In this document: positions 1-5,528 of the stretch, piece after piece
How the letters are laid out: each line of letters begins with the position of its first letter
Position numbering within the stretch: position 1 is the first letter of the stretch
Source: an uncultured Chloroflexota bacterium
GTDB taxonomy: Bacteria; Chloroflexota; Anaerolineae; Aggregatilineales; Phototrophicaceae
Reading direction: 5' to 3'
Assembly (NCBI GenBank): GCA_903904765.1
Contig: CAIVEA010000228.1
Coordinates: forward strand, 1-9,382
DNA: 9,382 nt
Program-made: the position numbers and the translations under genes
The notes under the pieces: model-generated
What the model saw: the letters and a program-made list of their open reading frames with translations, nothing else
Databases searched by the model: none
Told to the model about the DNA's origin: nothing

Positions 1-20
1 AAGGGGTTGGGGGATGAGGG
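1..20. repeat. Partial copy of dispersed G-rich palindromic repeat
   Basis: The first 20 bases match the right end of the large repeat element at 1408-1511 (bases 1491-1510) at 17 of 20 positions by hand alignment. The shared pattern is AAGGGG, three variable bases, then GGGATGAGGG. The copy is cut by the window edge, so its full length is unknown. It lies immediately beyond the stop codon of the HEAT-repeat gene. This is the usual place for such elements, which sit between genes and do not code. Confidence 0.6.
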
Positions 21-21
21 T

Positions 22-426
22 TTATTCTATCGTTTTGTGACCGAGGCGCTTGAGGGCTTCCATCGCCGCTTCACGCAGCGAGTCGTTGTGGGAGGCTGCG
101 GCCACCAGCAGCGCCTGTACCGCACGCGGGTCGCCGATCTTGCCCAGCGCCTCGGCAGCGAACACCGGCGTTTTGTAACCGGGTGCGTCCAATGCCTGAA
201 TCAGCGGCTCGACAGCCCGCACATCGCGCAGTTTGCCCAGCATCAGGGCGGCGCGTCCCCGTGCGATGAGGTCTTCGTTGTCGTTTTTGACGGTGAGGAT
301 GAGGGCGCGGACGGCCTGATCGCCGCCGACCATGCCGAGCTTGATGACCGCTGTGCGGCGCTTTTCCTTGTCGAAGTCGCGCAAATCGGCCAGCAACTGC
401 TTAATATCGTTGGGGTCGGTGTCCAT
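22..426 (-). CDS. HEAT-repeat (PBS-lyase-like) protein
   Basis: This is a 134-residue soluble protein made almost entirely of short helical repeats. Repeats of the form DxRAVxxLixAL with AAxALGKiGD run at about residues 8-36, 38-68, 70-99 and 100-130. The clearest are DVRAVEPLIQAL (68-79) and DPRAVQALLVAA (99-110). The pattern is that of HEAT/PBS-lyase-like repeats, which make curved protein-binding scaffolds. No enzymatic motif, signal peptide or membrane segment is visible, so the partner and role cannot be stated. It starts with ATG. An AAGG lies about 12 bases upstream, a little far for an ideal ribosome site. It follows the ABC ATPase gene on the same strand after a 129-base gap, so co-transcription is possible but not shown. 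Short stand-alone HEAT proteins are common, so a link to transport is only a guess. Confidence 0.85.
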   Translation of the reverse strand: MDTDPNDIKQLLADLRDFDKEKRRTAVIKLGMVGGDQAVRALILTVKNDNEDLIARGRAALMLGKLRDVRAVEPLIQALDAPGYKTPVFAAEALGKIGDPRAVQALLVAAASHNDSLREAAMEALKRLGHKTIE

Positions 427-555
427 GTTGTTGTGGAACCTTTCGATGCCAATCCTAATCGGTCATCCGCAAGAAAAGGTTTTCGCCCAGAAACGATTAT
501 TATCACCCCCGGCGGGGATGCCGCCGCACACGGGAGTATACGCTGCATATCTTCA

Positions 556-1293
556 TTATGCCTGAGAAAGCACCATCTCGCTATGGAGATGATCGCTGTG
601 CATCGTAATCATCAGCTTGCCGTCGTGAATGCGGCACACCCGATCCGCGTAAGGGATGATTTCCGGGTTGTGTGTCGCCATAATCAGGGTTTTGCCCGCA
701 TCACGGGTTAATTCGAGCAGCAAATTTAGGACATTTCGTCCTGTTTCTTCGTCTAAATTGCCCGTTGGTTCGTCCGCTAGGATCAGCGCGGGTTCGTTCG
801 CCAGCGCACGGGCAATCGCCACGCGCTGCTGTTCGCCGCCGCTGAGCCTGTCGGGGAAGGTTTCCGCACGCCCTGCCAGCCCCACCCGTTCCAGCAGCGC
901 CAGCGCCCGCTTTTCGACGACAGCCCGCCGTTCGCCGCGCAATTCGCCGGGGAGCGTGATGTTCTCCAGCACCGTCAGCGTGGGGATGAGGTTGAAGAAC
1001 TGGAACACAATGCCGATTTTGTCGCGCCGGAATAGCGTTTGACCGCGATCATCCAGATGGGTCAAATCGGTGTCTGCGATCACAATCTGCCCGCGATCCG
1101 GGCGGTCAATCGCGCTCATCATGTTGAGCAGGGTGCTTTTGCCGCTGCCGCTTTTGCCCAGCAGCACGAAAAATTCGCCGGGGAGGATTTCCAGAGAGAC
1201 ATCATCCAGCACCAGACGACTGCGATCGCCCTCGTCGTAGTGCTTGGATAGGTTGTGGATATGGACAATCGGCTGCGCGGGATTGGGTGTCAT
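556..1293 (-). CDS. ABC transporter ATP-binding protein, LolD/MacB (MacB-like export) family
   Basis: This 245-residue nucleotide-binding subunit powers a membrane permease by ATP hydrolysis. All ABC motifs are intact: Walker [10 protein letters not shown] (46-54), Q-loop Q98, signature LSGGEQQR (150-157), Walker B ALILADEP (169-176), D-loop GNLD (178-181) and H-loop H208. The [10 protein letters not shown] and ADEPTGNLD wording is typical of the LolD/MacB/FtsE group, which works with FtsX/MacB-type permeases in lipoprotein or peptide release and export. No permease gene lies in the window, so the partner is unknown. I chose the ATG at 1293 over the upstream in-frame GTG at 1401. Similarity to the family begins after it, and a promoter-like extended -10 (1327-1335) lies between the two. 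No clear Shine-Dalgarno precedes 1293, consistent with a short leader. The last roughly 20 residues are a variable tail. Confidence 0.93.
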   Translation of the reverse strand: MTPNPAQPIVHIHNLSKHYDEGDRSRLVLDDVSLEILPGEFFVLLGKSGSGKSTLLNMMSAIDRPDRGQIVIADTDLTHLDDRGQTLFRRDKIGIVFQFFNLIPTLTVLENITLPGELRGERRAVVEKRALALLERVGLAGRAETFPDRLSGGEQQRVAIARALANEPALILADEPTGNLDEETGRNVLNLLLELTRDAGKTLIMATHNPEIIPYADRVCRIHDGKLMITMHSDHLHSEMVLSQA

Positions 1294-1326
1294 GGGTTGT
1301 GGTTCGTTCGATTTTTCACAGGCGAC

Positions 1327-1335
1327 ATTGTAACA
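1327..1335 (-). promoter_or_regulatory. Candidate extended -10 promoter of the ABC ATPase gene
   Basis: Read on the minus strand, the sequence is TGTTACAAT. This matches the extended -10 form TGnTATAAT with one mismatch. Transcription would start near 1320, giving a leader of about 27 bases before the ATG at 1293. No good -35 hexamer is seen at 17 bases. That is tolerated in extended -10 promoters, but it leaves the call tentative. Confidence 0.35.
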
Positions 1336-1407
1336 CAGGGAGTGTTCAACACCGGATGAGACGTTGCTGAATAGTGGCTGAGACCACAAGTTATGACGCA
1401 CACGGCC

Positions 1408-1511
1408 ACCCTCACCCTAAATCCCTCTCCCTCATGGAGAGGGACTTCAAAACTGGTTAGTCGCTCTTACTCCCCTTCGCCATGAGGGAGAAGGGGACAG
1501 GGGATGAGGGT
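1408..1511. repeat. Palindromic dispersed repeat element (MITE/REP-like)
   Basis: This is a 104-bp imperfect palindrome. The left arm begins ACCCTCACCC and the right arm ends GATGAGGGT. Each arm has its own hairpin: TCCCTCTCC (1422-1430) with GGAGAGGGA (1436-1444), and TCCCCTTC (1471-1478) with GAAGGGGA (1490-1497). Both hairpin loops carry a CATGAGGG-type core (or its complement). Related copies or half-copies occur at 1-20 and 5913-5965. There is no ORF and no transposase, so if the element moved it would have relied on an enzyme encoded elsewhere. Arms rich in CCCTCACCC and CCCTCTCCC are a recurring intergenic repeat type in several phyla. Whether it acts as a terminator, an mRNA-stabilising structure or a mobile element is not decided by the sequence. 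Confidence 0.75.
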
Positions 1512-1517
1512 AGAATG

Positions 1518-1548
1518 GCAAAACGCCCCGGAATGCGGAGCGTTTTGC
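1518..1548 (-). terminator. Terminator-like hairpin downstream of the 65-aa gene
   Basis: A perfect 9-bp stem pairs GCAAAACGC (1518-1526) with GCGTTTTGC (1540-1548) around a 13-base interior that can pair further. The A and T tracts are inside the stem, as in many bidirectional terminators. It lies 25 bases beyond the stop of the minus-strand gene at 1574. There is no long extra T run after the stem, so efficiency is uncertain. Confidence 0.55.
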
Positions 1549-1573
1549 GTGGAGAGGAGGGAGGGAATATGCG

Positions 1574-1771
1574 TTAGTGTGCGGACTGATGAATCAGGGC
1601 TGCAACGGCGATTTCGATCACCCGTTCCTGTTCATAGCCGCGACGGTAAAGTTCACTCTTGAGACTCTGCACCGATGCAGAATCCGGTGACGATGCACGC
1701 ATCTCGGAATACGCTTTGAAAAGCTGCATCCGCAGCTGCTCATCGTTCAGACGCGCTAGTTCACGTTCCAC
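1574..1771 (-). CDS. Hypothetical 65-aa helical protein
   Basis: I do not recognise this gene. It encodes a small, charged, probably all-helical protein. Residues 1-27 are rich in E, R, L and Q, and a second helical stretch runs from about residue 35 to the end. There are no cysteines, no signal peptide and no membrane segment. The start is a GTG preceded by GAGG about 10 bases upstream on the minus strand. No in-frame ATG fits better except an internal one at residue 15. A hairpin terminator sits 25 bases downstream and an AT-rich stretch upstream, so it looks like a single-gene unit. Real-gene status rests on the ribosome site, the terminator and the plausible amino acid composition, not on homology. 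Confidence 0.5.
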   Translation of the reverse strand: MERELARLNDEQLRMQLFKAYSEMRASSPDSASVQSLKSELYRRGYEQERVIEIAVAALIHQSAH

Positions 1772-1915
1772 TTGCTCATGACCTCATGGTTTCACTTTCG
1801 ATATGCTCAGTATAAACAATGCCGAGCGTCTATCTATAGAACCATTTAGGTACAATGTATTAAAAGTTTGTGAAATGTGGCGCAAGTATATTTTATAAAT
1901 GATAATTGGGGCGAC

Positions 1916-2491
1916 TTACGCCCCGTGCGCCCGCAGCAGGTCGGCAATTTCAGCCTGCCCGCCTTCTTCAGCCTTTTGCAGCGGCGTTTTGCCCTCGTAG
2001 TTCGGCGTGTTCACATCGTTCGCGCCGTGCGCCAGCAGCCACGCCACCATGCCAACCTGCTCATGCGCGATTGCGCCATGCAGCGCGTGGGATGCGCCTT
2101 CGCCGCCGCCCTGCGCCAGCAGGAAATCGGTCAGGGTAGTGTCGCCACTCATGGCGGCGTGGAACAGCAGCGAGATGCCGTGTGCGCCGCGTGCGTTGAC
2201 CGCCGCCGGGTCACGTTGCAGGAAGTCCGCTACTGCTTCCCGCTGGCCGAGCATGGCTGCCGCGCAGATGGTCAGCGGCGCACCCTGCGCCAGTAGAAAC
2301 TCGGCAATCGGGCGGTTGCCGACATGCGCCGCCGCGCCCAACCCGTCTTCCAGATCGCCCGGTGCCCATTCCCACGCCGCATTCAGCAGCGCCGGATGTT
2401 CCGCCAGCAGCGTCTTCACCTTATCGAAGTTGAAATGCGAGGACAGCACAAACTCGCGCACCAAGTCTTTCGAAAGTTCCGTCGGTGTCAT
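1916..2491 (-). CDS. Ankyrin-repeat protein
   Basis: This 191-residue protein is built of ankyrin repeats, helix-turn-helix units that bind other proteins. Repeats are visible at about 23-36, 51-72, 75-103, 106-129, 135-160 and 169-190. Typical cores are GNRPIAEFLLAQGA (58-71), GDTTLTDFLLAQG (116-128) and VGMVAWLLAHGA (146-157). The end, GKTPLQKAEEGGQAEIADLL (167-186), closes the fold. No enzyme domain, signal peptide or membrane helix is present, so it is probably a cytosolic adaptor. The ATG is preceded by GGGGA at 6 bases. A possible promoter (minus strand TTGGCG, 17 bases, TACGCT with an extended TG) lies at about 2522-2556. A decayed relative of residues 58-91 lies at 3264-3370 on the same strand, so this gene was once part of a pair. 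Confidence 0.9.
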   Translation of the reverse strand: MTPTELSKDLVREFVLSSHFNFDKVKTLLAEHPALLNAAWEWAPGDLEDGLGAAAHVGNRPIAEFLLAQGAPLTICAAAMLGQREAVADFLQRDPAAVNARGAHGISLLFHAAMSGDTTLTDFLLAQGGGEGASHALHGAIAHEQVGMVAWLLAHGANDVNTPNYEGKTPLQKAEEGGQAEIADLLRAHGA

Positions 2492-2521
2492 GGTTTATCC
2501 CCATTTTTATCCCCAAATCTG

Positions 2522-2559
2522 CTTTGAGCGTAGCACAAATATTCGCCTGCGCCAATTGC
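2522..2559 (-). promoter_or_regulatory. Possible ankyrin-gene promoter containing a duplicated segment
   Basis: The minus strand offers TTGGCG, a 17-base spacer and TACGCT preceded by TGC (extended -10). A start near 2520 would give a leader of about 28 bases. The hexamers are weak. The segment 2536-2559 recurs at 3890-3913 with 21 of 24 identical bases. Both copies are preceded by GAGCG on the plus strand. The recurrence suggests conserved regulatory DNA copied along with the ankyrin gene. Confidence 0.3.
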
Positions 2560-2630
2560 ATCAACCTGTTGAATTGTTCTAGAGCATAGGAGTATTCATG
2601 TATTACAACCAATGAGTTTTCCTGATTAGC

Positions 2631-2658
2631 TTTACAATACACGATTATCGTGTATAAT
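2631..2658 (+). promoter_or_regulatory. Promoter with palindromic operator for the RHH/T2SF cassette
   Basis: A near-consensus promoter is visible: -35 TTTACA (2631-2636), a 16-base spacer and -10 TATAAT (2653-2658). A perfect 19-bp palindrome, ATACACGATTATCGTGTAT (2637-2655), fills the spacer and runs into the -10. A protein bound there would block RNA polymerase. The first gene downstream encodes a ribbon-helix-helix-like DNA binder, so autorepression is the natural reading, though it is inferred. The start codon is about 25 bases after the expected transcription start. Confidence 0.75.
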
Positions 2659-2689
2659 GTGTGAATTGACATCTCGAAATAGGAATCAA

Positions 2690-2893
2690 ATGAAACAGAT
2701 CAGTATTCAGGTTACCGATGAAACAGCGCGGCAGATGGAAAAGCTCGCCCGACGTTGGGGGTTGCCGCCCGCTCGACATAACACACCCGTTATCGAGCGA
2801 GCGATTGCCGCCATCTACCTCCTAGAAATTGGCTACGACGAATACACTCAGCGGCTCAAGCAAATGAAAGAAGAAGGGGATGGGGAAAAATAA
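2690..2893 (+). CDS. Ribbon-helix-helix-like small DNA-binding protein
   Basis: This 67-residue protein begins MKQISIQVTDETARQMEKLA, the beta-strand then helix pattern of CopG/Arc/MetJ-type ribbon-helix-helix repressors. A second helix, PVIERAIAAIYLLE, lies at about 33-46. A short loop, RRWGLPPARHN, separates the helices and is longer than in the smallest family members. Residues 50-67 are a charged tail of the sort antitoxins use to grip a partner. I chose the ATG at 2690 over an upstream GTG-type start because AGGA lies 5 bases before it and because the upstream codon falls inside the predicted -10. It is followed after two bases by the T2SF-domain gene. The palindrome in its promoter suggests autoregulation. 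The DNA-binding role is inferred from this N-terminal pattern and the operator. Confidence 0.7.
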   Translation: MKQISIQVTDETARQMEKLARRWGLPPARHNTPVIERAIAAIYLLEIGYDEYTQRLKQMKEEGDGEK

Positions 2894-2895
2894 TC

Positions 2896-3237
2896 ATGAT
2901 GACAACAGCAGCGTTCGACAAGCAAATTCCACTGTTCATTCGCAATCTTGAAATTGCCCTTCGCTCTGGACATAGTGTTAAACAGGCATTTGAGATCATC
3001 GCGCACGATATGCCCGTTCCCGCCAGCAGTGAGGCGCAATGGGTGGTAGACCAATGGAACAACGGTCAACCCTATCTACAGGTTTTCAAGGATTGGCTAC
3101 GGCGCACACCCAGCACTGATCTCGATTTGGTCATTGCAGCCATGCAGGCACAGATTGAAGTCGAAGGCAATCTGGCCGATATTCTTCAGGTACTCGCCCA
3201 GATCATGGAGAAACGCACACTCAAGATGAGTAGTTAG
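2896..3237 (+). CDS. Orphan type II secretion F (T2SF/TadB-like) domain protein, soluble
   Basis: This 113-residue protein matches the cytoplasmic helical domain of T2SF proteins (GspF/PilC/TadB/TadC), the inner-membrane platform of pilus and secretion machines. Typical features are LEIALRSGHSVKQAFEIIA (about 18-36), a central NGQPYLQVFKDW, then DLDLVIAAMQAQIEVEGNLA (75-94) and DILQVLAQIMEKR (95-107). The TadB pattern ALRSGxSxxxALEii...GNLaeiLexla is well kept. All membrane helices of the family are missing, and no secretion ATPase, pilin or second T2SF gene is present. It starts 2 bases after the RHH-like gene with GGGG upstream and a second ATG at 2899. Pairing with a DNA binder and an operator suggests a regulator-effector pair. 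Decay from a full TadB/TadC gene is the alternative, but the clean start, stop and operon spacing argue for a functional small protein. Confidence 0.75.
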   Translation: MMTTAAFDKQIPLFIRNLEIALRSGHSVKQAFEIIAHDMPVPASSEAQWVVDQWNNGQPYLQVFKDWLRRTPSTDLDLVIAAMQAQIEVEGNLADILQVLAQIMEKRTLKMSS

Positions 3238-3263
3238 CCGGAGTAAGTTGCAGACACATCACC

Positions 3264-3370
3264 TTACGGGAAGACCGCCACCGTCGCCCGTTGGTTAAGC
3301 ATGTCCGCTGCACAGATCGTCAGCGGTACATCCCGCGTCAGGGAGAACCGGGCAATCGGACGGTTAGCTA
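3264..3370 (-). pseudogene. Decayed fragment of an ankyrin-repeat gene
   Basis: On the minus strand this stretch encodes a peptide containing NRPIA, PLTICAA, ML and QR in the same order and spacing as residues 58-91 of the ankyrin protein at 1916-2491. The DNA aligns without gaps (3267-3368 with 2219-2320) at roughly 70% identity by hand count. A TAA stop at 3264-3266 closes the frame, and a TAG lies upstream of it. There is no start codon with a ribosome site, and too few repeats remain to fold. It is best read as the relic of a second ankyrin gene. The missing upstream part may have been replaced by the gene at 3395-3829. Confidence 0.75.
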
Positions 3371-3394
3371 ATCGAGATTGATAGGCTCTGGGCT

Positions 3395-3829
3395 ATGACT
3401 ATTTTTGAAGATCTCGTTTCTAAGAATACAAAGCGCATTTTGGCTGGCGCAAGTGCCATCCGCACTTTGCGTGATCGTGCCGAACTGATGAATCTCGCAT
3501 CTCATCTGGCTGAGATACGCAAAAGCACCCGCAATATCTCATTAGGAGGTGCGCTGCGCCCCAATTCAAGTCACCTCGATTTTGCGATTCGTAAGTTGGA
3601 GTTTATAAGGGATTCGCACGAATGTCTGTGCGCGTTGTACGAGATGGACGATTTATATGACCCGCAGACCGAGCAAAAATCCGGGCATATACGGATTCTG
3701 GGGACGACCCTGCTAGATGGAAAATGGATTGACTTTTACGAGTGCGAATGTATGGAGTGCGGTGTTCGGTATCGAGTAGAAGAGCGCGAATATCATTACA
3801 CATGGTGGAAATGGGAACGGCTTACCTGA
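3395..3829 (+). CDS. Uncharacterised 144-aa protein with CxC and CxCxxC cysteines
   Basis: I do not recognise a named family. The N-terminal half (1-72) is basic and helical. The C-terminal half is beta-rich with aromatic residues and cysteines: C77 and C79 in HECLC, then C117, C119 and C122 in YECECMECGVRY, followed by VEEREYHYTWWKWERL to the end. Two cysteine pairs about 40 residues apart (C77/C79 with C119/C122) suggest a zinc-ribbon-like site. The tail ending in aromatic W/Y residues resembles the ends of small uncharacterised proteins I associate with cyanobacteria, but this is an impression. The ATG at 3395 has only a weak AGG about 9 bases upstream. It lies between the ankyrin relic and the PhzF gene, and follows the RHH/T2SF cassette after 157 bases. 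No role can be assigned. Confidence 0.65.
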   Translation: MTIFEDLVSKNTKRILAGASAIRTLRDRAELMNLASHLAEIRKSTRNISLGGALRPNSSHLDFAIRKLEFIRDSHECLCALYEMDDLYDPQTEQKSGHIRILGTTLLDGKWIDFYECECMECGVRYRVEEREYHYTWWKWERLT

Positions 3830-3844
3830 CTCTGTACGCTGATT

Positions 3845-3885
3845 GCCGAACCCATCTGATCCGCACAACTGTGTTCGGTCAGATG
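3845..3885. other. Hairpin with competing stem after the 144-aa gene
   Basis: CATCTGA (3853-3859) pairs perfectly with TCAGATG (3879-3885). Inside it CCG.ACA pairs with TGT.CGG around a 4-base loop. An alternative stem, CCGAAC (3846-3851) with GTTCGG (3873-3878), would exclude the first. No T run follows, so it is not a classical terminator. It lies 16 to 56 bases beyond the preceding stop codon. It could be a weak terminator, an mRNA 3' end structure or a binding site. Confidence 0.35.
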
Positions 3886-3889
3886 AGCG

Positions 3890-3913
3890 CAAATTTACGC
3901 CTGTGCCAATTGC
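3890..3913. repeat. Second copy of the ankyrin upstream segment
   Basis: This 24-base stretch matches 2536-2559 at 21 positions in the same orientation. Both copies are preceded by GAGCG. At the first site it lies 45 bases upstream of the ankyrin gene. Here it sits in the gap before the PhzF gene. Together with the ankyrin relic at 3264-3370 it fits an old tandem copy of the ankyrin locus. Confidence 0.45.
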
Positions 3914-3973
3914 GCCTTCTACGATTGCCCGTCACAATAAGAGGACTCGTCGGCCTAGCTACGGAAAGCGACC

Positions 3974-4864
3974 ATGACCCGTACCCTGCCTTTTATGTGG
4001 GTGGATGCCTTCACCACCACCCCTCTCAGCGGCAATCCCTGTCTCGTCATCCTCAACGGCGACTCGTTGAGCGAAGCCGAGATGCAGACCATCGCCCGCG
4101 AAGCCAACCTGTCCGAAACCGCGTTCGTGCTGTCGTCGTCGGTGGCACGCTTCCGCGCCCGCTACTTCACGCCCGCCGAAGAAATCCCGCTGGCGGGACA
4201 TCCCACCCTGTCCGTCGCCCGCGCCCTGCTGGATAGCGGACGTTTGCAGGCGACAGATGGCAACTTCAGTTTGCAATTGCAGGCCGGTGTGGTGCAGGTG
4301 GACATCAGCGAGGCGGCGGACGGGCTGATCTTCACCATGACGCAGAAGAAACCGATCTTCGGGCGCATCTACACGCCGGAGGAAGTCATGCCGGCTTTCG
4401 GCCTTACCCCGAATGATTTGCTGCCGGGGGCGGTCATCCAGACCGTCAGCACCGGCACGCCGCAGCTCATGGTTCCGCTGCGCGACCACGACACGCTGCG
4501 CCGAACGACGGTCAATATCCCGCTGTATAACCAGCTTCGCAAAAATGGGGATTTCTTCAGCCCGCATCATTTCTGTGTGCAGGGCATCAGCCCGCAGGGG
4601 CAAACCTTCGCCCGTCATTTCGGCACGCCGCCCGACCTGCTGGAAGACCCGTTCACCGGCTCGGCAACGGGCGGGATGGCGGCGTATCTGTGGCATCATC
4701 GGCTGATCGCTGCGCCGCGCTTCATCGCAGAACAGGGGCATTGGATGGGCAGGCCGGGGCGCGGCTATGCTGAGGTGATCGGCAGCCCGGACGCAATGGA
4801 AGCTGTTAAGGTGGGCGGGCCGGCGGTCACGCTGATGCGCGGCGAAATGGTGCTGCCGGATTAG
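3974..4864 (+). CDS. PhzF-family isomerase/epimerase-like protein
   Basis: This 296-residue protein has the family's usual length and two-lobed (diaminopimelate epimerase-like) plan. Visible marks are VDAFTTTPLSGNPCLVI (10-26) and NLSETAFV with E48 at the known catalytic glutamate. They also include FTPAEEIPLAGHPTLSVA (65-82), STGTPQLMVPL (159-169), EDPFTGSATGG (224-234) with the second-lobe acidic residue, and QGHWMGRPG (254-262). PhzF itself isomerises a phenazine precursor. Most relatives lie outside phenazine clusters and have unknown substrates. No phenazine genes are seen here, so the substrate is unassigned and I give no symbol. The ATG has GGAAAG just upstream. It converges with the zinc ribbon-TIR gene, and the two reading frames overlap by four bases at their stop codons. 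The protein looks cytosolic and complete. Confidence 0.92.
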   Translation: MTRTLPFMWVDAFTTTPLSGNPCLVILNGDSLSEAEMQTIAREANLSETAFVLSSSVARFRARYFTPAEEIPLAGHPTLSVARALLDSGRLQATDGNFSLQLQAGVVQVDISEAADGLIFTMTQKKPIFGRIYTPEEVMPAFGLTPNDLLPGAVIQTVSTGTPQLMVPLRDHDTLRRTTVNIPLYNQLRKNGDFFSPHHFCVQGISPQGQTFARHFGTPPDLLEDPFTGSATGGMAAYLWHHRLIAAPRFIAEQGHWMGRPGRGYAEVIGSPDAMEAVKVGGPAVTLMRGEMVLPD

Positions 4865-5484
4865 CTGCTGAGCGCCTGCACCAACTGGCGAAAGGCGCTT
4901 TTGTAGTCGGCGGTTAAATCAAAGCGTGGTGCGCGGCGCAGGCCATCCGGCATCTCCACCGCCTCCACCTGTGCCACCACCACGCGCTTGCCCTTGCTTT
5001 TGAAGAACGTCCACGCAGCGGTCACGCTGGAGGCCGGAAAACCGGACACGACCACCACCATGCGCGTACATTCGGTCAGCGCGGGATGCACGCCGGATGC
5101 CCAATGCACATCCTCGGTGGTGGGATCGTGCAGCCATACGGCAATTCCCGCCTTTTGCAGATCGTCCGCCAACTGTTCCGCAATCGCGCTGTCGGCCTCG
5201 CTGTAGGCCAGATAGGCCGTGTCGCGGGCGAGTTTGGCACGTTTGCTGGTTGTTGCCTCTACCTGCACCGCCGCCGGACGCTGTTCGCGCTGATGGGCGC
5301 TGCTGCGTCCCATGCGGAACACCGTGCCGCCGCAATCCGGGCATTCGCCGCGTGTGGCGGGCATCCCGCGCCGCGTCCAGACCGGCTGCGGGTTGTCCAT
5401 CTCGACGGTTTCACGGCAGCGGACGCAGTAGGCTTCTAACGGGTCGTCAGCTTCGTCATGATATTCGGCGTGATCGTGCATCAC
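4861..5484 (-). CDS. DUF5679-type zinc ribbon fused to a TIR domain
   Basis: This 207-residue protein has two domains. Residues 18-58 form a zinc ribbon of the DUF5679 type: AYCVRC (18-23), PVWTRRGMPATRGECPDCGG (34-53) and VFRMG, with C20, C23, C48 and C51 as ligands. After a linker rich in Q, A and T, residues 89-200 form a TIR domain: DTAYLAYSEADSAIAEQLAD (88-107), GIAVWLHD (113-120), RMVVVVSGFPASS (141-153) and WTFFKSKGKRVVVAQVE (158-174). TIR domains act as NADases or assembly modules in signalling and anti-phage defence. Here the Glu normally near the W158 segment appears to be Ala (VTAAW, 154-158), so NAD cleavage is doubtful. The start is a GTG 9 bases after AGGA. An ATG one codon later is the alternative. 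It converges with the PhzF gene and has no evident defence partner. Confidence 0.88.
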   Translation of the reverse strand: MMHDHAEYHDEADDPLEAYCVRCRETVEMDNPQPVWTRRGMPATRGECPDCGGTVFRMGRSSAHQREQRPAAVQVEATTSKRAKLARDTAYLAYSEADSAIAEQLADDLQKAGIAVWLHDPTTEDVHWASGVHPALTECTRMVVVVSGFPASSVTAAWTFFKSKGKRVVVAQVEAVEMPDGLRRAPRFDLTADYKSAFRQLVQALSS

Positions 5485-5528
5485 GGGTGGGAATCCTCGT
5501 CCTGTTTTGAACGATTATACCCTGTCGT

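Noticed and set aside
7..711. Long plus-strand open frame of 234 codons
   Set aside because: It lies antisense to the HEAT-repeat gene and the end of the ABC ATPase gene. Its product has no recognisable domain, while both minus-strand genes have clear repeat or catalytic motifs.
1294..1401. 36-residue N-terminal extension of the ABC ATPase from a GTG at 1401
   Set aside because: The extension has no family similarity and overlaps a promoter-like extended -10. The ABC core starts soon after the ATG at 1293.
1408..1511. CRISPR-like or rho-independent terminator reading of the palindromic repeat
   Set aside because: There is only one palindrome with no regularly spaced units or spacers. No T run follows the stems, so it is described as a dispersed repeat instead.
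3959..4741. Minus-strand 260-codon frame opposite the PhzF gene
   Set aside because: It is the antisense shadow of a gene with all PhzF motifs. Its composition is Arg/Gly/His-rich and it has no supported start site.
3974..4864. Phenazine biosynthesis role for the PhzF-family gene
   Set aside because: No phzA/B/D/E/G-type genes are in the window, and most family members act outside phenazine pathways.
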